Assembly: GCA_045644025.1 (NCBI GenBank)
Contig: JAZRGE010000095.1
Coordinates: 1-7,896, forward strand
Source of the DNA: JAZRGE01 sp045644025
GTDB taxonomy: Bacteria > Bacillota > Clostridia > Oscillospirales > Acutalibacteraceae
Length of the DNA: 7,896 nt
Direction of reading: 5' to 3'
Part shown: piece after piece, positions 1-6,649 of the stretch
Layout: every line of letters begins with the position of its first letter
Numbering within the stretch: position 1 is the first letter of the stretch
Notes under the pieces: generated by a model
What the model saw: only the letters and a program-made list of their open reading frames with translations
Database searches by the model: none
What the model was told of the DNA's origin: nothing
Program-made: the position numbers and the translations under genes

Positions 1-1
1 T

Positions 2-1327
2 GGCTCGCCCTACACAAGCATATCGGCCTTTGCGGCTTCTCCGCTCTATATTTCCCCCGATCTTTTGGCGGAAGAAGGATTTATAAGCGCTTGCGATGCC
101 GAATCCGCCAAATATAACGGATCACCCTACACGGCCGATTATGAGTTTGCCGAAAAGGCTAAGGAGCAGTTGCTGCGCAAAGCTTTTATAGGCTTAGAGA
201 GCAGGGCGGAGATTTCGGATTACGCCTGCCGGCACGAATGGGTGAAGGACTACGCTCTCTATTGCACGCTTAAATGTAAAAACGGCGGCAAGCCATGGAA
301 CGAATGGCCTGCCGAGGAGCGGGATTATAGCATGGCAAAGGCGGCTGCGAAGGCCGACGAAGCAGATTATTATATATTCTGCCAATATGTATTTGAAAAG
401 CAATGGCAAAAGCTTCGCAACTATGCCAAGGCTAAGGGTGTGGAAATAGTGGGTGATATGCCCATATATGTTTCCTATGATAGCGCCGATGTTTGGAGCA
501 ATGTTGATTGCTTTAAGATTGATAAAGAAACTTTTGAAAAGAAAGAGGCCGCTGCTGTGCCGCCCGATTATTTCTCCGAAAAGGGCCAGCTTTGGGGCAA
601 CCCGATTTATGATTGGGATGCACTTATAAACAATGGCTTCGCTTGGTGGAATGCTCGTTTCGCCCGCGCAATGGAGCTTTATGATATTGTGCGCATAGAT
701 CATTTCCGCGGCCTTGCCTCTTATTATTCTGTGGCTCCCGATGCCGAGGATGCTATTAACGGCGAATGGCACAAAGGCCCCGGATTGGAACTTTTTGATG
801 CTCTGGGCCGTGAGTATTCCGATCGTCTTATTGCCGAGGATCTGGGCGTTTTCGGTGAAGACGTTGCGGAGCTTCTGTCTGAGACCGGTCTGCCCGGAAT
901 GAGGGTAGTGCAGTTTGGTTTCTCAGGAGATCGGGAGAACACCCATTTACCTCACAATTATCCCAAGAACAGCGTGGCCTATGTGGGCACTCACGACAAC
1001 AGCACGATTCTCGGTTGGCTTTGGGAATCCGAGGAAAGTGAGCGCAGATACCTTTTGGATTATTGCGGATTTTCGGGCGATTGGGGCCGTGGCGGCTACG
1101 ATAGCCCTGCCTGCCGCAAGGTGATAGAAGCCGTGTGGCGCTCAGGTGCCGATATTTCTATAGTGGCTTTCCAGGATATGTGCGGATTTGGCAACGATGC
1201 CAGAATGAACGTGCCCGGCGAAGCCGAAAAAAGCTGGAAATTCCGCACCACTTTGCAGACTATAAATGAAGCGGACGGCCAATATTTTCTTAATATAAAT
1301 CGTCTGTTTTCCCGCACGGAAAAATAA
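2..1327 (+). CDS. malQ: 4-alpha-glucanotransferase (amylomaltase, GH77), 5'-truncated by window edge
   Basis: Cytoplasmic disproportionating enzyme that transfers alpha-1,4-glucan segments between maltodextrins, used in maltodextrin and glycogen breakdown. The reading frame is open from base 2, and the residues before any in-window start codon (GSPYTSISAFAASPLYISPDLL) are typical conserved GH77 sequence, so the gene begins upstream and the TTG at 65 is not the start. Of 441 visible codons, the nucleophile Asp lies in VRIDHFRG (codon 233, base 698), the acid/base Glu in IAEDLG (codon 279, base 836) and the transition-state-stabilising Asp in GTHDNS (codon 332, base 995). Their spacing closely matches that of Thermus amylomaltase (D293/E340/D395), which implies about 60 missing N-terminal residues and a normal full length near 500. 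The stop at 1325-1327 sits in the A-tract beside the shared terminator. The gene converges on the sipL-like gene. Intact as far as seen. Confidence 0.95.
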   Translation, partial: GSPYTSISAFAASPLYISPDLLAEEGFISACDAESAKYNGSPYTADYEFAEKAKEQLLRKAFIGLESRAEISDYACRHEWVKDYALYCTLKCKNGGKPWNEWPAEERDYSMAKAAAKADEADYYIFCQYVFEKQWQKLRNYAKAKGVEIVGDMPIYVSYDSADVWSNVDCFKIDKETFEKKEAAAVPPDYFSEKGQLWGNPIYDWDALINNGFAWWNARFARAMELYDIVRIDHFRGLASYYSVAPDAEDAINGEWHKGPGLELFDALGREYSDRLIAEDLGVFGEDVAELLSETGLPGMRVVQFGFSGDRENTHLPHNYPKNSVAYVGTHDNSTILGWLWESEESERRYLLDYCGFSGDWGRGGYDSPACRKVIEAVWRSGADISIVAFQDMCGFGNDARMNVPGEAEKSWKFRTTLQTINEADGQYFLNINRLFSRTEK

Positions 1328-1330
1328 AAA

Positions 1331-1355
1331 TTGCAGCGCCCATCGGGCGCTGCAA
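1331..1355. terminator. Intrinsic terminator between convergent malQ and sipL-like genes
   Basis: A perfect 11-bp stem (TTGCAGCGCCC / GGGCGCTGCAA) with a 3-nt ATC loop. On the minus strand it is followed directly by TTTTTATTTTT (complement of 1320-1330), a textbook terminator for the sipL-like gene; this T-tract overlaps the malQ stop codon. On the plus strand the hairpin is followed by TGCATATTATTTTT, a weaker T-run set a few bases away, so it probably also ends malQ transcripts, less efficiently. Confidence 0.85.
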
Positions 1356-1361
1356 TGCATA

Positions 1362-2894
1362 TTATTTTTGGGGAATCAAGAGCATCCTGCCGCAGGGGAC
1401 GTTCTGAGAATCCAAAGAATTTATGGCGAGTATCTCGGCAGGGGAAGAATTGTATCTTCTGGCCAGATCCCAAACAGTCTCATCTCCGTCGGCATAATAG
1501 ATGATAATGGCCGATCGGCGGAGTTTTTTGGGAGCGGCGGTATCTATAGCCGCCGAGGTGATGAGTTCCACGGTTTTCAGCTCGTAAACTCCTGCGCTTA
1601 TAGCAAGCTCGATTCTCACTTCTATTCTTGAATCAGAAAGGATAGAATAGCTGGTGGTTACAGCCTCAATATGGGGTTCACATCGCATATTGGAAAGGCC
1701 GGAGCCAAGTTCGTAGCGGTAATCAAATTCCACGGGGCGCTCAAAATAGGTGGGGCTTCCCGAAGAATCAAGCCCCAAAAGGCAGAGTATCACGGTGCCG
1801 TTTATCACAAGAGCGGTGCCATCCTGCACCACGTTGCCTATCTTGTTTTCGCACCACATATCTATCACGGTGTCGATATCACCGTTTGAAAAATCCAGAG
1901 CCTTGCGGCAGATATAGTTTTCGTTTATTCTGTGGGCTAATCTTTCAAAGGTGATAATATCCTTTTCCAGCTGAATATCATAATCGGTGGAGAAGGCATC
2001 GAATATTACGGGGATATCGTTGTCGCAATAAGCGGCGGCCGTAATAGCGATCTTGGCTTCCAGCGCAAAGGTGCGGCAGAGCCCGTCGGCACCGCTTCGG
2101 GGGCGCATATCCAGGCTGCATATTTCAGCCACGGCATCGCATCCGCAGGCATCGGCCGATTCATCCATATCGATTATCTGGCTGTAGGGAATAGCCACGG
2201 AAACTGCCTGGGGCAGCATATCTCCCTCGGGAACATACAAAGCGTTTATATAAAGATCACCTTTCACAACCGCCTTATTGCTGATTATTTTGCAATCGCT
2301 CACGGTAACACGGCCGTCGGCTCTCACAAGGCTTTTTATGGGCGGCTGGCTATCGTTTATGGTGATCTCATCTTCCACAAAAAGATGTTTTTCTCTTTTT
2401 GGAAGCGGATTTGTTGCAGGGGCGTTGCCGCGGCGCAGTTGAACGCCGGGGCTATCAATATCGTTTAGGATATTTGTGCAGGCTCGCTTGCAGAGCCTGA
2501 CTTCAATACCCAACGAGCCCGAGATATCCACCTTGCGCGGATTCACGGCACGGCAGGTGATATACTCTGTGTTAAGGCTCACTTTTATGTGATCGTAATC
2601 AGGAATATTTCCTGTTTCTATTGTGTGTGCAAAGGGCAGAGAATGGCAATAGCTGGCTATGTGGTTTTCGCTATCGGAAAAGATGATGGTGGCCTCGCAC
2701 ACGCCTTCCACCAAAATATTTCCCCCTTCGGCTGCTTTTTTGAGCACCGAAGATGTTATTCTGCATTTAAGGATCCGATTTATATCGGGGCAATAATCGG
2801 GTAGCACGAATTCCGAATCTAATCGATGGTCGGCTGTCTGATTCAGCACCGTGCGGTTGGCGGCTACTTCACGGCATATTGTTTTAAGCTCCAT
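1362..2894 (-). CDS. sipL: SipL-like spore coat morphogenesis protein (SPOCS/DUF3794 domains + C-terminal LysM)
   Basis: 510 residues, close to the length of Clostridioides difficile SipL, the mother-cell protein that binds SpoIVA and is needed to localise the coat around the forespore. The N-terminal ~140 residues show the SPOCS/DUF3794 signature (LDSEFVLPDYCPDINRIL at 25-42). Two further segments of similar beta-rich pattern follow (about 175-290 and 350-450). Residues about 464-508 form a LysM domain (YYADGDETVWDLARRYN, then AEILAINSL and GRMLLIP), which in SipL mediates SpoIVA binding. There is no signal peptide or membrane segment, consistent with mother-cell cytoplasm. The start ATG (2892-2894) has an AAAGGTGAT ribosome binding site 4 nt away. 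The gene is monocistronic, divergent from the response regulator and convergent with malQ. The protein contains 19 cysteines. It could instead be another SPOCS-LysM paralogue, since Clostridia may carry several DUF3794 proteins, but length and architecture favour SipL. Confidence 0.85.
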   Translation of the reverse strand: MELKTICREVAANRTVLNQTADHRLDSEFVLPDYCPDINRILKCRITSSVLKKAAEGGNILVEGVCEATIIFSDSENHIASYCHSLPFAHTIETGNIPDYDHIKVSLNTEYITCRAVNPRKVDISGSLGIEVRLCKRACTNILNDIDSPGVQLRRGNAPATNPLPKREKHLFVEDEITINDSQPPIKSLVRADGRVTVSDCKIISNKAVVKGDLYINALYVPEGDMLPQAVSVAIPYSQIIDMDESADACGCDAVAEICSLDMRPRSGADGLCRTFALEAKIAITAAAYCDNDIPVIFDAFSTDYDIQLEKDIITFERLAHRINENYICRKALDFSNGDIDTVIDMWCENKIGNVVQDGTALVINGTVILCLLGLDSSGSPTYFERPVEFDYRYELGSGLSNMRCEPHIEAVTTSYSILSDSRIEVRIELAISAGVYELKTVELITSAAIDTAAPKKLRRSAIIIYYADGDETVWDLARRYNSSPAEILAINSLDSQNVPCGRMLLIPQK

Positions 2895-2898
2895 TTAT

Positions 2899-2907
2899 AT
2901 CACCTTT
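2899..2907 (-). promoter_or_regulatory. Ribosome binding site of the sipL-like gene
   Basis: The minus strand reads AAAGGTGAT, an extended match to the 16S anti-Shine-Dalgarno sequence, with 6 nt between the GGTG core and the ATG at 2894. It supports 2894 as the start. Confidence 0.8.
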
Positions 2908-2916
2908 TTCCTTTCC

Positions 2917-2958
2917 CCCGGGTGGCCGGGTGCCGCGTTTCGGCCGGCGGCAGGCCGA
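2917..2958. repeat. GC-rich block of overlapping inverted repeats upstream of sipL-like gene
   Basis: Three inverted repeats are packed in 42 bases: CCCGG/CCGGG (2917-2921 with 2926-2930), TGCCGC/GCGGCA (2931-2936 with 2947-2952) and TCGGCC/GGCCGA (2940-2945 with 2953-2958). The last two interleave (arm order B1-A1-B2-A2), so they are either mutually exclusive hairpins or a tight pseudoknot. A short direct repeat CCGGGTG also occurs at 2918 and 2926. Bases 2915-2957 are 37/43 G or C, while the sequence just right of 2960 is AT-rich. The block would lie in the 5' leader of the sipL-like mRNA if transcription starts at or above 2960. The role is unknown; it could be a leader structure, an operator or a dispersed repeat. 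Confidence 0.5.
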
Positions 2959-2961
2959 GTT

Positions 2962-2988
2962 GATATTTGTTTCTAATAATGTTTATTC
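2962..2988 (-). promoter_or_regulatory. Weak candidate sigma-E-type promoter for sipL-like gene
   Basis: The minus strand has GAATA (complement of 2984-2988), a 14-nt spacer and CAAATATC (complement of 2962-2969). The spacing and the C-A-x-A-x-A pattern loosely resemble a mother-cell sigma-E promoter (-10 CATACAnT), which would be expected for a sipL gene. The -10 match is only about four of seven informative positions, so this is mostly expectation from function. Confidence 0.2.
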
Positions 2989-3059
2989 CCGCGCCGCAAA
3001 AATTATAACTAAAAGAAAAATGTTGCGAAAAGGTTCATAGTATATTAAAAACTTAGGAA

Positions 3060-3065
3060 TATAAT
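3060..3065 (+). promoter_or_regulatory. Candidate -10 element for the response regulator/kinase/protease operon
   Basis: A perfect TATAAT lies 25 nt before the response regulator ATG, in AT-rich DNA. No good -35 is present at 17 bp. TTCATA at 3034-3039 matches TTGACA at four positions but would need a 20-bp spacer. A weak -35 would fit a promoter helped by an activator such as the encoded regulator (inference). Predicted transcription start near 3072 leaves a short leader with the ribosome binding site. Confidence 0.35.
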
Positions 3066-3078
3066 TAACTAAACAAAA

Positions 3079-3083
3079 GGAGG
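3079..3083 (+). promoter_or_regulatory. Ribosome binding site of the response regulator gene
   Basis: AAAGGAGG ending at 3083, with 7 nt to the ATG at 3091: near-optimal strength and spacing, fixing the start. Confidence 0.85.
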
Positions 3084-3090
3084 CAATAAA

Positions 3091-3777
3091 ATGGAAAATG
3101 CGAAGATACTTATCGTGGATGACGACAGCAATATTTGCGAGCTTATAAGGCTTTATTTGGAAAAGAACCATTTCTCCACTGTGATAGCCAACGATGGCCA
3201 GCAGGCCCTTAAATTGGTGGATGAGGAAAAGCCTGATTTGGTGCTTCTGGATGTTATGATGCCGAGATTAGACGGTTGGCAGGTCTGCCGAGAGATGCGC
3301 AAGACGATGCAGACCCCTATTATTATGCTCACAGCCAAAGGCGAAGTTTTCGATAAGGTGCTGGGCCTGGAGCTTGGTGCCGACGATTATATAACAAAGC
3401 CATTCGATACAAAAGAACTGGTGGCACGAGTGAAGGCTGTGCTTCGCCGCACCGTGCAGAACACTCCCGAAGAAGAGAGTGGAGAGGTTCGATATGAGAA
3501 TCTGGTGGTTAATATCACAAACTACGAGCTTGTGGTGAACGGTGAAAGAGTGGATACGCCGCCCAAGGAATTGGAACTTTTGTATCACCTTGCCAGCAAC
3601 CCCAACAGAGTTTTTACTCGCGATCAGCTGCTTGATGAAGTCTGGGGATTTGATTACTACGGAGATTCCAGAACTGTGGACGTGCACGTGAAAAGACTCC
3701 GCGAAAAGCTTGAGGGCGTTTCCGAAAAATGGCGCCTTAAGACTGTGTGGGGCGTGGGTTATAAATTTGAAACCTAA
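3091..3777 (+). CDS. OmpR/PhoB-family response regulator
   Basis: 228-residue two-domain DNA-binding regulator, the output half of the two-component system with the kinase 17 nt downstream. The receiver domain spans about residues 4-118: acidic pocket D10/D11 in ILIVDDD, phosphoacceptor D54 in LVLLDVMMP, switch Thr T81 in IIMLTA and conserved K103 in YITKPF. A short linker (about 120-130, EE-rich) leads to a winged-helix domain (about 132-227) with the usual PKELELLYHL, VFTRDQLLDEVWG, DSRTVDVHVKRLREKL and VWGVGYKFE segments. All signalling residues are present, so it should be a functional phosphorylation-dependent transcription factor. Being first gene of the operon, it may autoregulate its promoter; this is inference. 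The genomic partner is an HtrA protease, suggesting an envelope-stress regulon. Sequence alone does not allow naming it (PhoP, ResD, CssR and others share these motifs). Confidence 0.95.
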   Translation: MENAKILIVDDDSNICELIRLYLEKNHFSTVIANDGQQALKLVDEEKPDLVLLDVMMPRLDGWQVCREMRKTMQTPIIMLTAKGEVFDKVLGLELGADDYITKPFDTKELVARVKAVLRRTVQNTPEEESGEVRYENLVVNITNYELVVNGERVDTPPKELELLYHLASNPNRVFTRDQLLDEVWGFDYYGDSRTVDVHVKRLREKLEGVSEKWRLKTVWGVGYKFET

Positions 3778-3794
3778 AAGAAGGGCCGTTTTTT

Positions 3795-5252
3795 ATGAGG
3801 CTTAAGATATTCAAAAAATATTTTGTCACCACCTCTGTGATATCTCTTTCGGGCATTTTGGTGCTTGTGATCTGCCTTGGCTTCTTTGTGCGAAATTATC
3901 TTGAGAGCGAAAAGAAAAAGACCCTTTTGGAAAATTGCACAGCGGTTGCAGGCTACGTGGCCGCCATTGAGGGTGCAGGGGATTTCGGCGGCAGAATTAG
4001 TGCTATTATGAACATTACGGGGCATTCCTCCGATGCCACGTATTTTGTGGTGGATGAAAAAGGAGGAATTATTGCCTGCGGATGTGATGAGTGGTCGCAA
4101 CAGCACGGGTGCGAGCACAGCGAGTGGCAAATAGACGATAAGATTCTTAAATCTGCTGCACAAAATGAAGTTTATCGTTTTGGCTCGCTGCAGGAGGGTG
4201 GCGGCATTAACTACATCACCGCCGTGCCGCTCAGCGGCGGCATAAGGGGAGCCGTTTTTGGTATCAGCCCGTCCTACACAATGCGTCAGCTCATGCGCAA
4301 TATGTATAGAGCCTTTTCTTTTTCGGCGGTTATTTCTATGGCGGTGCTCTTTGTGGCGCTGTATGTTATGACGTTGCGACTTACAAGGCCGATGCGAATG
4401 ATGTCGTTGGCGGCTCAGAGCATCACCCGTGGCGATTTCACGATGCGAATTCCTGTTTACGGTGATGATGAGATATCCGAGCTCTCCAAATCGTTTAATA
4501 ATATGACTGATTCACTTTCCCGATTGGAGAATATGCGCCGCAGCTTTATAGGCAACGTTTCCCATGAACTGCGCACCCCTATGACAACCATCGGTGGCTT
4601 TATAGACGGTATTTTAGACGGCACTATTCCCGAAGATCAGCAGGATAAATACCTGCGCATAATATCCGATGAGGTGAAAAGGCTTACCCGAGTGGTGCAA
4701 TCGATGCTTAGCCTTGCTAAGCTTGAATCGGGCGAACAGCAGGTGAAAAGGGAGAAGTTTGATCTATCGCAGGTTGTGCTGGATATAGCGATCTCTCAGG
4801 AAAAGCGCATCGAAGAGGGCAAGATCGATATTCGAGGCCTTGAAGAGATCCAGGGCGTATGGCTGGAGGCCGATCGTGATCTTATCTACCAGGTGATATT
4901 CAACCTTGTGGATAATGCGGTGAAATTCACGCCCGAAAATGGATATATTAATTTTGCTGTGGCACAGAACGCAGACGGCGGCTGCAGCTTTAAGATAAGG
5001 AACAGCGGCGACGGAATTGAAGAAAAAGATCTGCCTTTTGTCTTTGAAAGATTTTATAAAACCGATAGATCCAGATCGGACAACAAGGAAAGCTCCGGCA
5101 TTGGATTATATATCGTGCGCACAATAGTTTCTATCCACGGTGGCGCGGTGACTGTGCGAAGTACCCCGGGTGAATATGCCGAATTTGAGGTGGTACTGCC
5201 TGCTGAAGGTAGTCGCAACCTTGCTTTGGGAGGAAAAAACAATGGAAAATAA
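3795..5252 (+). CDS. Membrane sensor histidine kinase with extracytoplasmic Cys/His cluster
   Basis: 485 residues. TM1 is about 11-33 and TM2 about 172-194, enclosing an extracytoplasmic sensor of about 135 residues; then HAMP (about 195-247), a HisKA domain with phosphoacceptor H257 in GNVSHELRTP, and a HATPase_c domain (N-box N370/N374 in FNLVDNAVKF, G1-like NSGDGI at 403-408, F-box FVFERFYK, G2 GIGLYI at 435-440). It should autophosphorylate and pass phosphate to the regulator encoded just upstream. The sensor contains C95, C97, H104, C106 and H108, a compact possible metal-binding or redox site. The G1 box has Asn where the canonical DxGxG Asp stands. The ATG at 3795 has an AAGAAGGG ribosome binding site 9 nt away and starts 17 nt after the regulator stop; its 3' end overlaps the protease gene by 11 nt. 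The ligand is unknown; envelope or redox stress is inferred from context. Confidence 0.93.
   Translation: MRLKIFKKYFVTTSVISLSGILVLVICLGFFVRNYLESEKKKTLLENCTAVAGYVAAIEGAGDFGGRISAIMNITGHSSDATYFVVDEKGGIIACGCDEWSQQHGCEHSEWQIDDKILKSAAQNEVYRFGSLQEGGGINYITAVPLSGGIRGAVFGISPSYTMRQLMRNMYRAFSFSAVISMAVLFVALYVMTLRLTRPMRMMSLAAQSITRGDFTMRIPVYGDDEISELSKSFNNMTDSLSRLENMRRSFIGNVSHELRTPMTTIGGFIDGILDGTIPEDQQDKYLRIISDEVKRLTRVVQSMLSLAKLESGEQQVKREKFDLSQVVLDIAISQEKRIEEGKIDIRGLEEIQGVWLEADRDLIYQVIFNLVDNAVKFTPENGYINFAVAQNADGGCSFKIRNSGDGIEEKDLPFVFERFYKTDRSRSDNKESSGIGLYIVRTIVSIHGGAVTVRSTPGEYAEFEVVLPAEGSRNLALGGKNNGK
5228..5233 (+). promoter_or_regulatory. Ribosome binding site deciding the HtrA start
   Basis: GGGAGG inside the last codons of the kinase gene, 8 nt before ATG 5242. 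An in-frame ATG exists at 5170, but the extra 24 residues (MNMPNLRWYC...) merely re-read kinase sequence in another frame, and the site here fits 5242. Confidence 0.8.
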
Positions 5253-6594
5253 CGAAAACAATATAATGCAGGATCGAGAAAATATTCCCGCACCGCCCAC
5301 GGCCTATGAGCAGGCAATGAGCGGAGAAGGAGGAACTGCATCCGTGGCGGCCGAAGTATCGGTGCAGCCTGTAGGCGTGCCTGCCGAAAGCCCTGCCGCT
5401 CCTGCGGCGTTTGTGCCTGCCGTGCATGCTATCACTCCCGTGGATCCTAGGGTGGAGATAAAGCGATCGGGCAAAGGCCTAACCGCATTTATTATTCTTG
5501 TGCTGGTGGCTATCCTTTTGGTTGTGAGCGCAGGCGCAGGCTTTATCTTTGGCAGGGAATATGGCAATAAGAAGCATAACAATCCCCAGCTTGTTTCCAA
5601 GCCGGCCGATTCTAATGCCTACACTGTGGAATCGGTTTACAACATTGTGAGCCAATCTGTTGTGAAGATAGCCGTTTACGCTGAAGGGGCTTCTTCTGTT
5701 GGCTACGCCAGCGGCGTGATATATTCTGAGGATGGATATATTATTACCAACGATCATATCTACGAAAAAATTCCTAACGCTAAGTTTATAGTGATCACCA
5801 ACGACGGCAAGAAATACGATGCCGCATTTGTGGCGGGAGATACAAGAAGTGATCTTGCTGTTCTTAAGATAAATGCAACCGGACTAAAACCTGCTGTTTT
5901 CGGCAACTCGGATGAAACCGTGGTGGGAGAAGCGGTTGTGGCTGTGGGCCACCCGGACGGTGTTAATAAATCGGTTGCCACAACCGGTATTGTTTCGGCC
6001 GCAAACATCTGGGAGAGCGGCAACACCAGCTATTCCACACGTCTTATTCAGACCGATGCAGCCCTTAACCCCGGCAGCTCGGGTGGTGCTTTGGCTAATG
6101 CCTACGGCCAGGTGATTGGTATTACTTCCTCGAAAATTATTGCTATGGATACCGATCTTGTGAACTACGCCATTCCCACAAGCGTGATGAAGCGTGTGGC
6201 CGATTCTCTTATTGAGCACGGCTACGTAGTGGGCAGATCTATGCTGGGCATCACCTACAACGAGATTGATTCTGTTGTTGCCGAGATAAGCGGCTATCCC
6301 AGTGGTCTTTATATTCAATCTATCGCAGAAGATAGTGGACTTTACGGCAAGGGTCTGGAAAAGGGTGATATCATTACCCATATGAACGGCGTGGAGATCA
6401 CCGATGCTTCGGTGATGCTGGAAGAGCTGGAAAACACCAAAGCGGGCACGCAGATCACCCTGCAAGTCTACACAACCGATGGCAAGAGTGTGGCTGTGAG
6501 CGCCAAGCTTAAGGAATACGTTGGCACATCCAGCTACAAAAAGGAAGCTGCTAAAGAAGAAGGCGGCGATTTCGATTTCCCTTTGGGAGAATAA
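5242..6594 (+). CDS. htrA: HtrA/DegP-like membrane-anchored serine protease with PDZ domain
   Basis: 450 residues from the ATG at 5242. Residues 1-78 are a low-complexity cytoplasmic region rich in Pro, Ala, Val and Glu; one TM helix (about 80-104) anchors the protein so that the protease faces outside. The trypsin-like domain (about 126-325) has the triad H172 (IITNDHI), D204 (RSDLAVLKI) and S280 (NPGSSGGAL), plus the usual FGNSD and VAVGHP stretches. One PDZ domain follows (about 333-425: LGITYN, GLYIQSI, GLEKGDIITHMNG), then a short charged tail. HtrA proteases degrade or handle misfolded exported proteins under envelope stress. The start overlaps the kinase stop by 11 nt, so translation is probably coupled and the protease is co-transcribed with its likely regulators. 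The active-site motif is GSSGG instead of the common GNSGG; the catalytic Ser is retained. Domain layout matches Bacillus/Clostridium HtrA (one PDZ, N-terminal anchor). Confidence 0.93.
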   Translation: MENNENNIMQDRENIPAPPTAYEQAMSGEGGTASVAAEVSVQPVGVPAESPAAPAAFVPAVHAITPVDPRVEIKRSGKGLTAFIILVLVAILLVVSAGAGFIFGREYGNKKHNNPQLVSKPADSNAYTVESVYNIVSQSVVKIAVYAEGASSVGYASGVIYSEDGYIITNDHIYEKIPNAKFIVITNDGKKYDAAFVAGDTRSDLAVLKINATGLKPAVFGNSDETVVGEAVVAVGHPDGVNKSVATTGIVSAANIWESGNTSYSTRLIQTDAALNPGSSGGALANAYGQVIGITSSKIIAMDTDLVNYAIPTSVMKRVADSLIEHGYVVGRSMLGITYNEIDSVVAEISGYPSGLYIQSIAEDSGLYGKGLEKGDIITHMNGVEITDASVMLEELENTKAGTQITLQVYTTDGKSVAVSAKLKEYVGTSSYKKEAAKEEGGDFDFPLGE

Positions 6595-6606
6595 AAGAAT
6601 ATAACA

Positions 6607-6636
6607 AAAGCCCCTGCTCTTTTGAGCAGGGGCTTT
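6607..6636. terminator. Bidirectional intrinsic terminator between htrA and the lipoprotein gene
   Basis: A perfect 13-bp stem (AAAGCCCCTGCTC / GAGCAGGGGCTTT) with a TTTT loop, located 12 nt after the htrA stop and 13 nt beyond the lipoprotein stop. In each direction the stem ends in CTTT; on the plus strand ATGATTTTAT follows and on the minus strand TGTTATATTC follows. It most likely ends both convergent transcripts. Confidence 0.85.
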
Positions 6637-6649
6637 ATGATTTTATAGA

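Noticed and set aside
65..67. TTG as a start codon for malQ
   Set aside because: The frame is open back to the window edge and encodes conserved GH77 residues before it, so the gene is simply cut by the window.
194..772. 192-codon open frame on the minus strand inside malQ
   Set aside because: Lies wholly antisense to a well-conserved catalytic region of malQ; the translation resembles no protein family and has no ribosome binding site I could identify.
2983..3171. 62-codon minus-strand hydrophobic frame spanning the intergenic region and the start of the regulator gene
   Set aside because: Could look like a small membrane protein, but it starts inside the regulator coding sequence; hydrophobicity follows from AT-rich intergenic DNA.
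3268..3687. 139-codon minus-strand frame inside the response regulator gene
   Set aside because: Fully overlaps a clear OmpR-family gene in the opposite sense and shows no recognisable domain.
5170..5241. Upstream in-frame ATG giving HtrA 24 more residues
   Set aside because: Poorly placed for a ribosome binding site and buried in kinase coding sequence; the ATG at 5242 has GGGAGG at ideal spacing and begins a typical hydrophilic HtrA N-terminus.
5131..5427. Arg/His-rich minus-strand frames across the kinase-htrA junction
   Set aside because: Reverse-strand reading of the Pro/Ala-rich HtrA N-terminus; low-complexity shadow without start signals.
5884..6465. 193-codon open frame on the minus strand inside htrA
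   Set aside because: Antisense shadow of the protease and PDZ coding region; composition is that expected from the reverse complement of a GC-biased gene.
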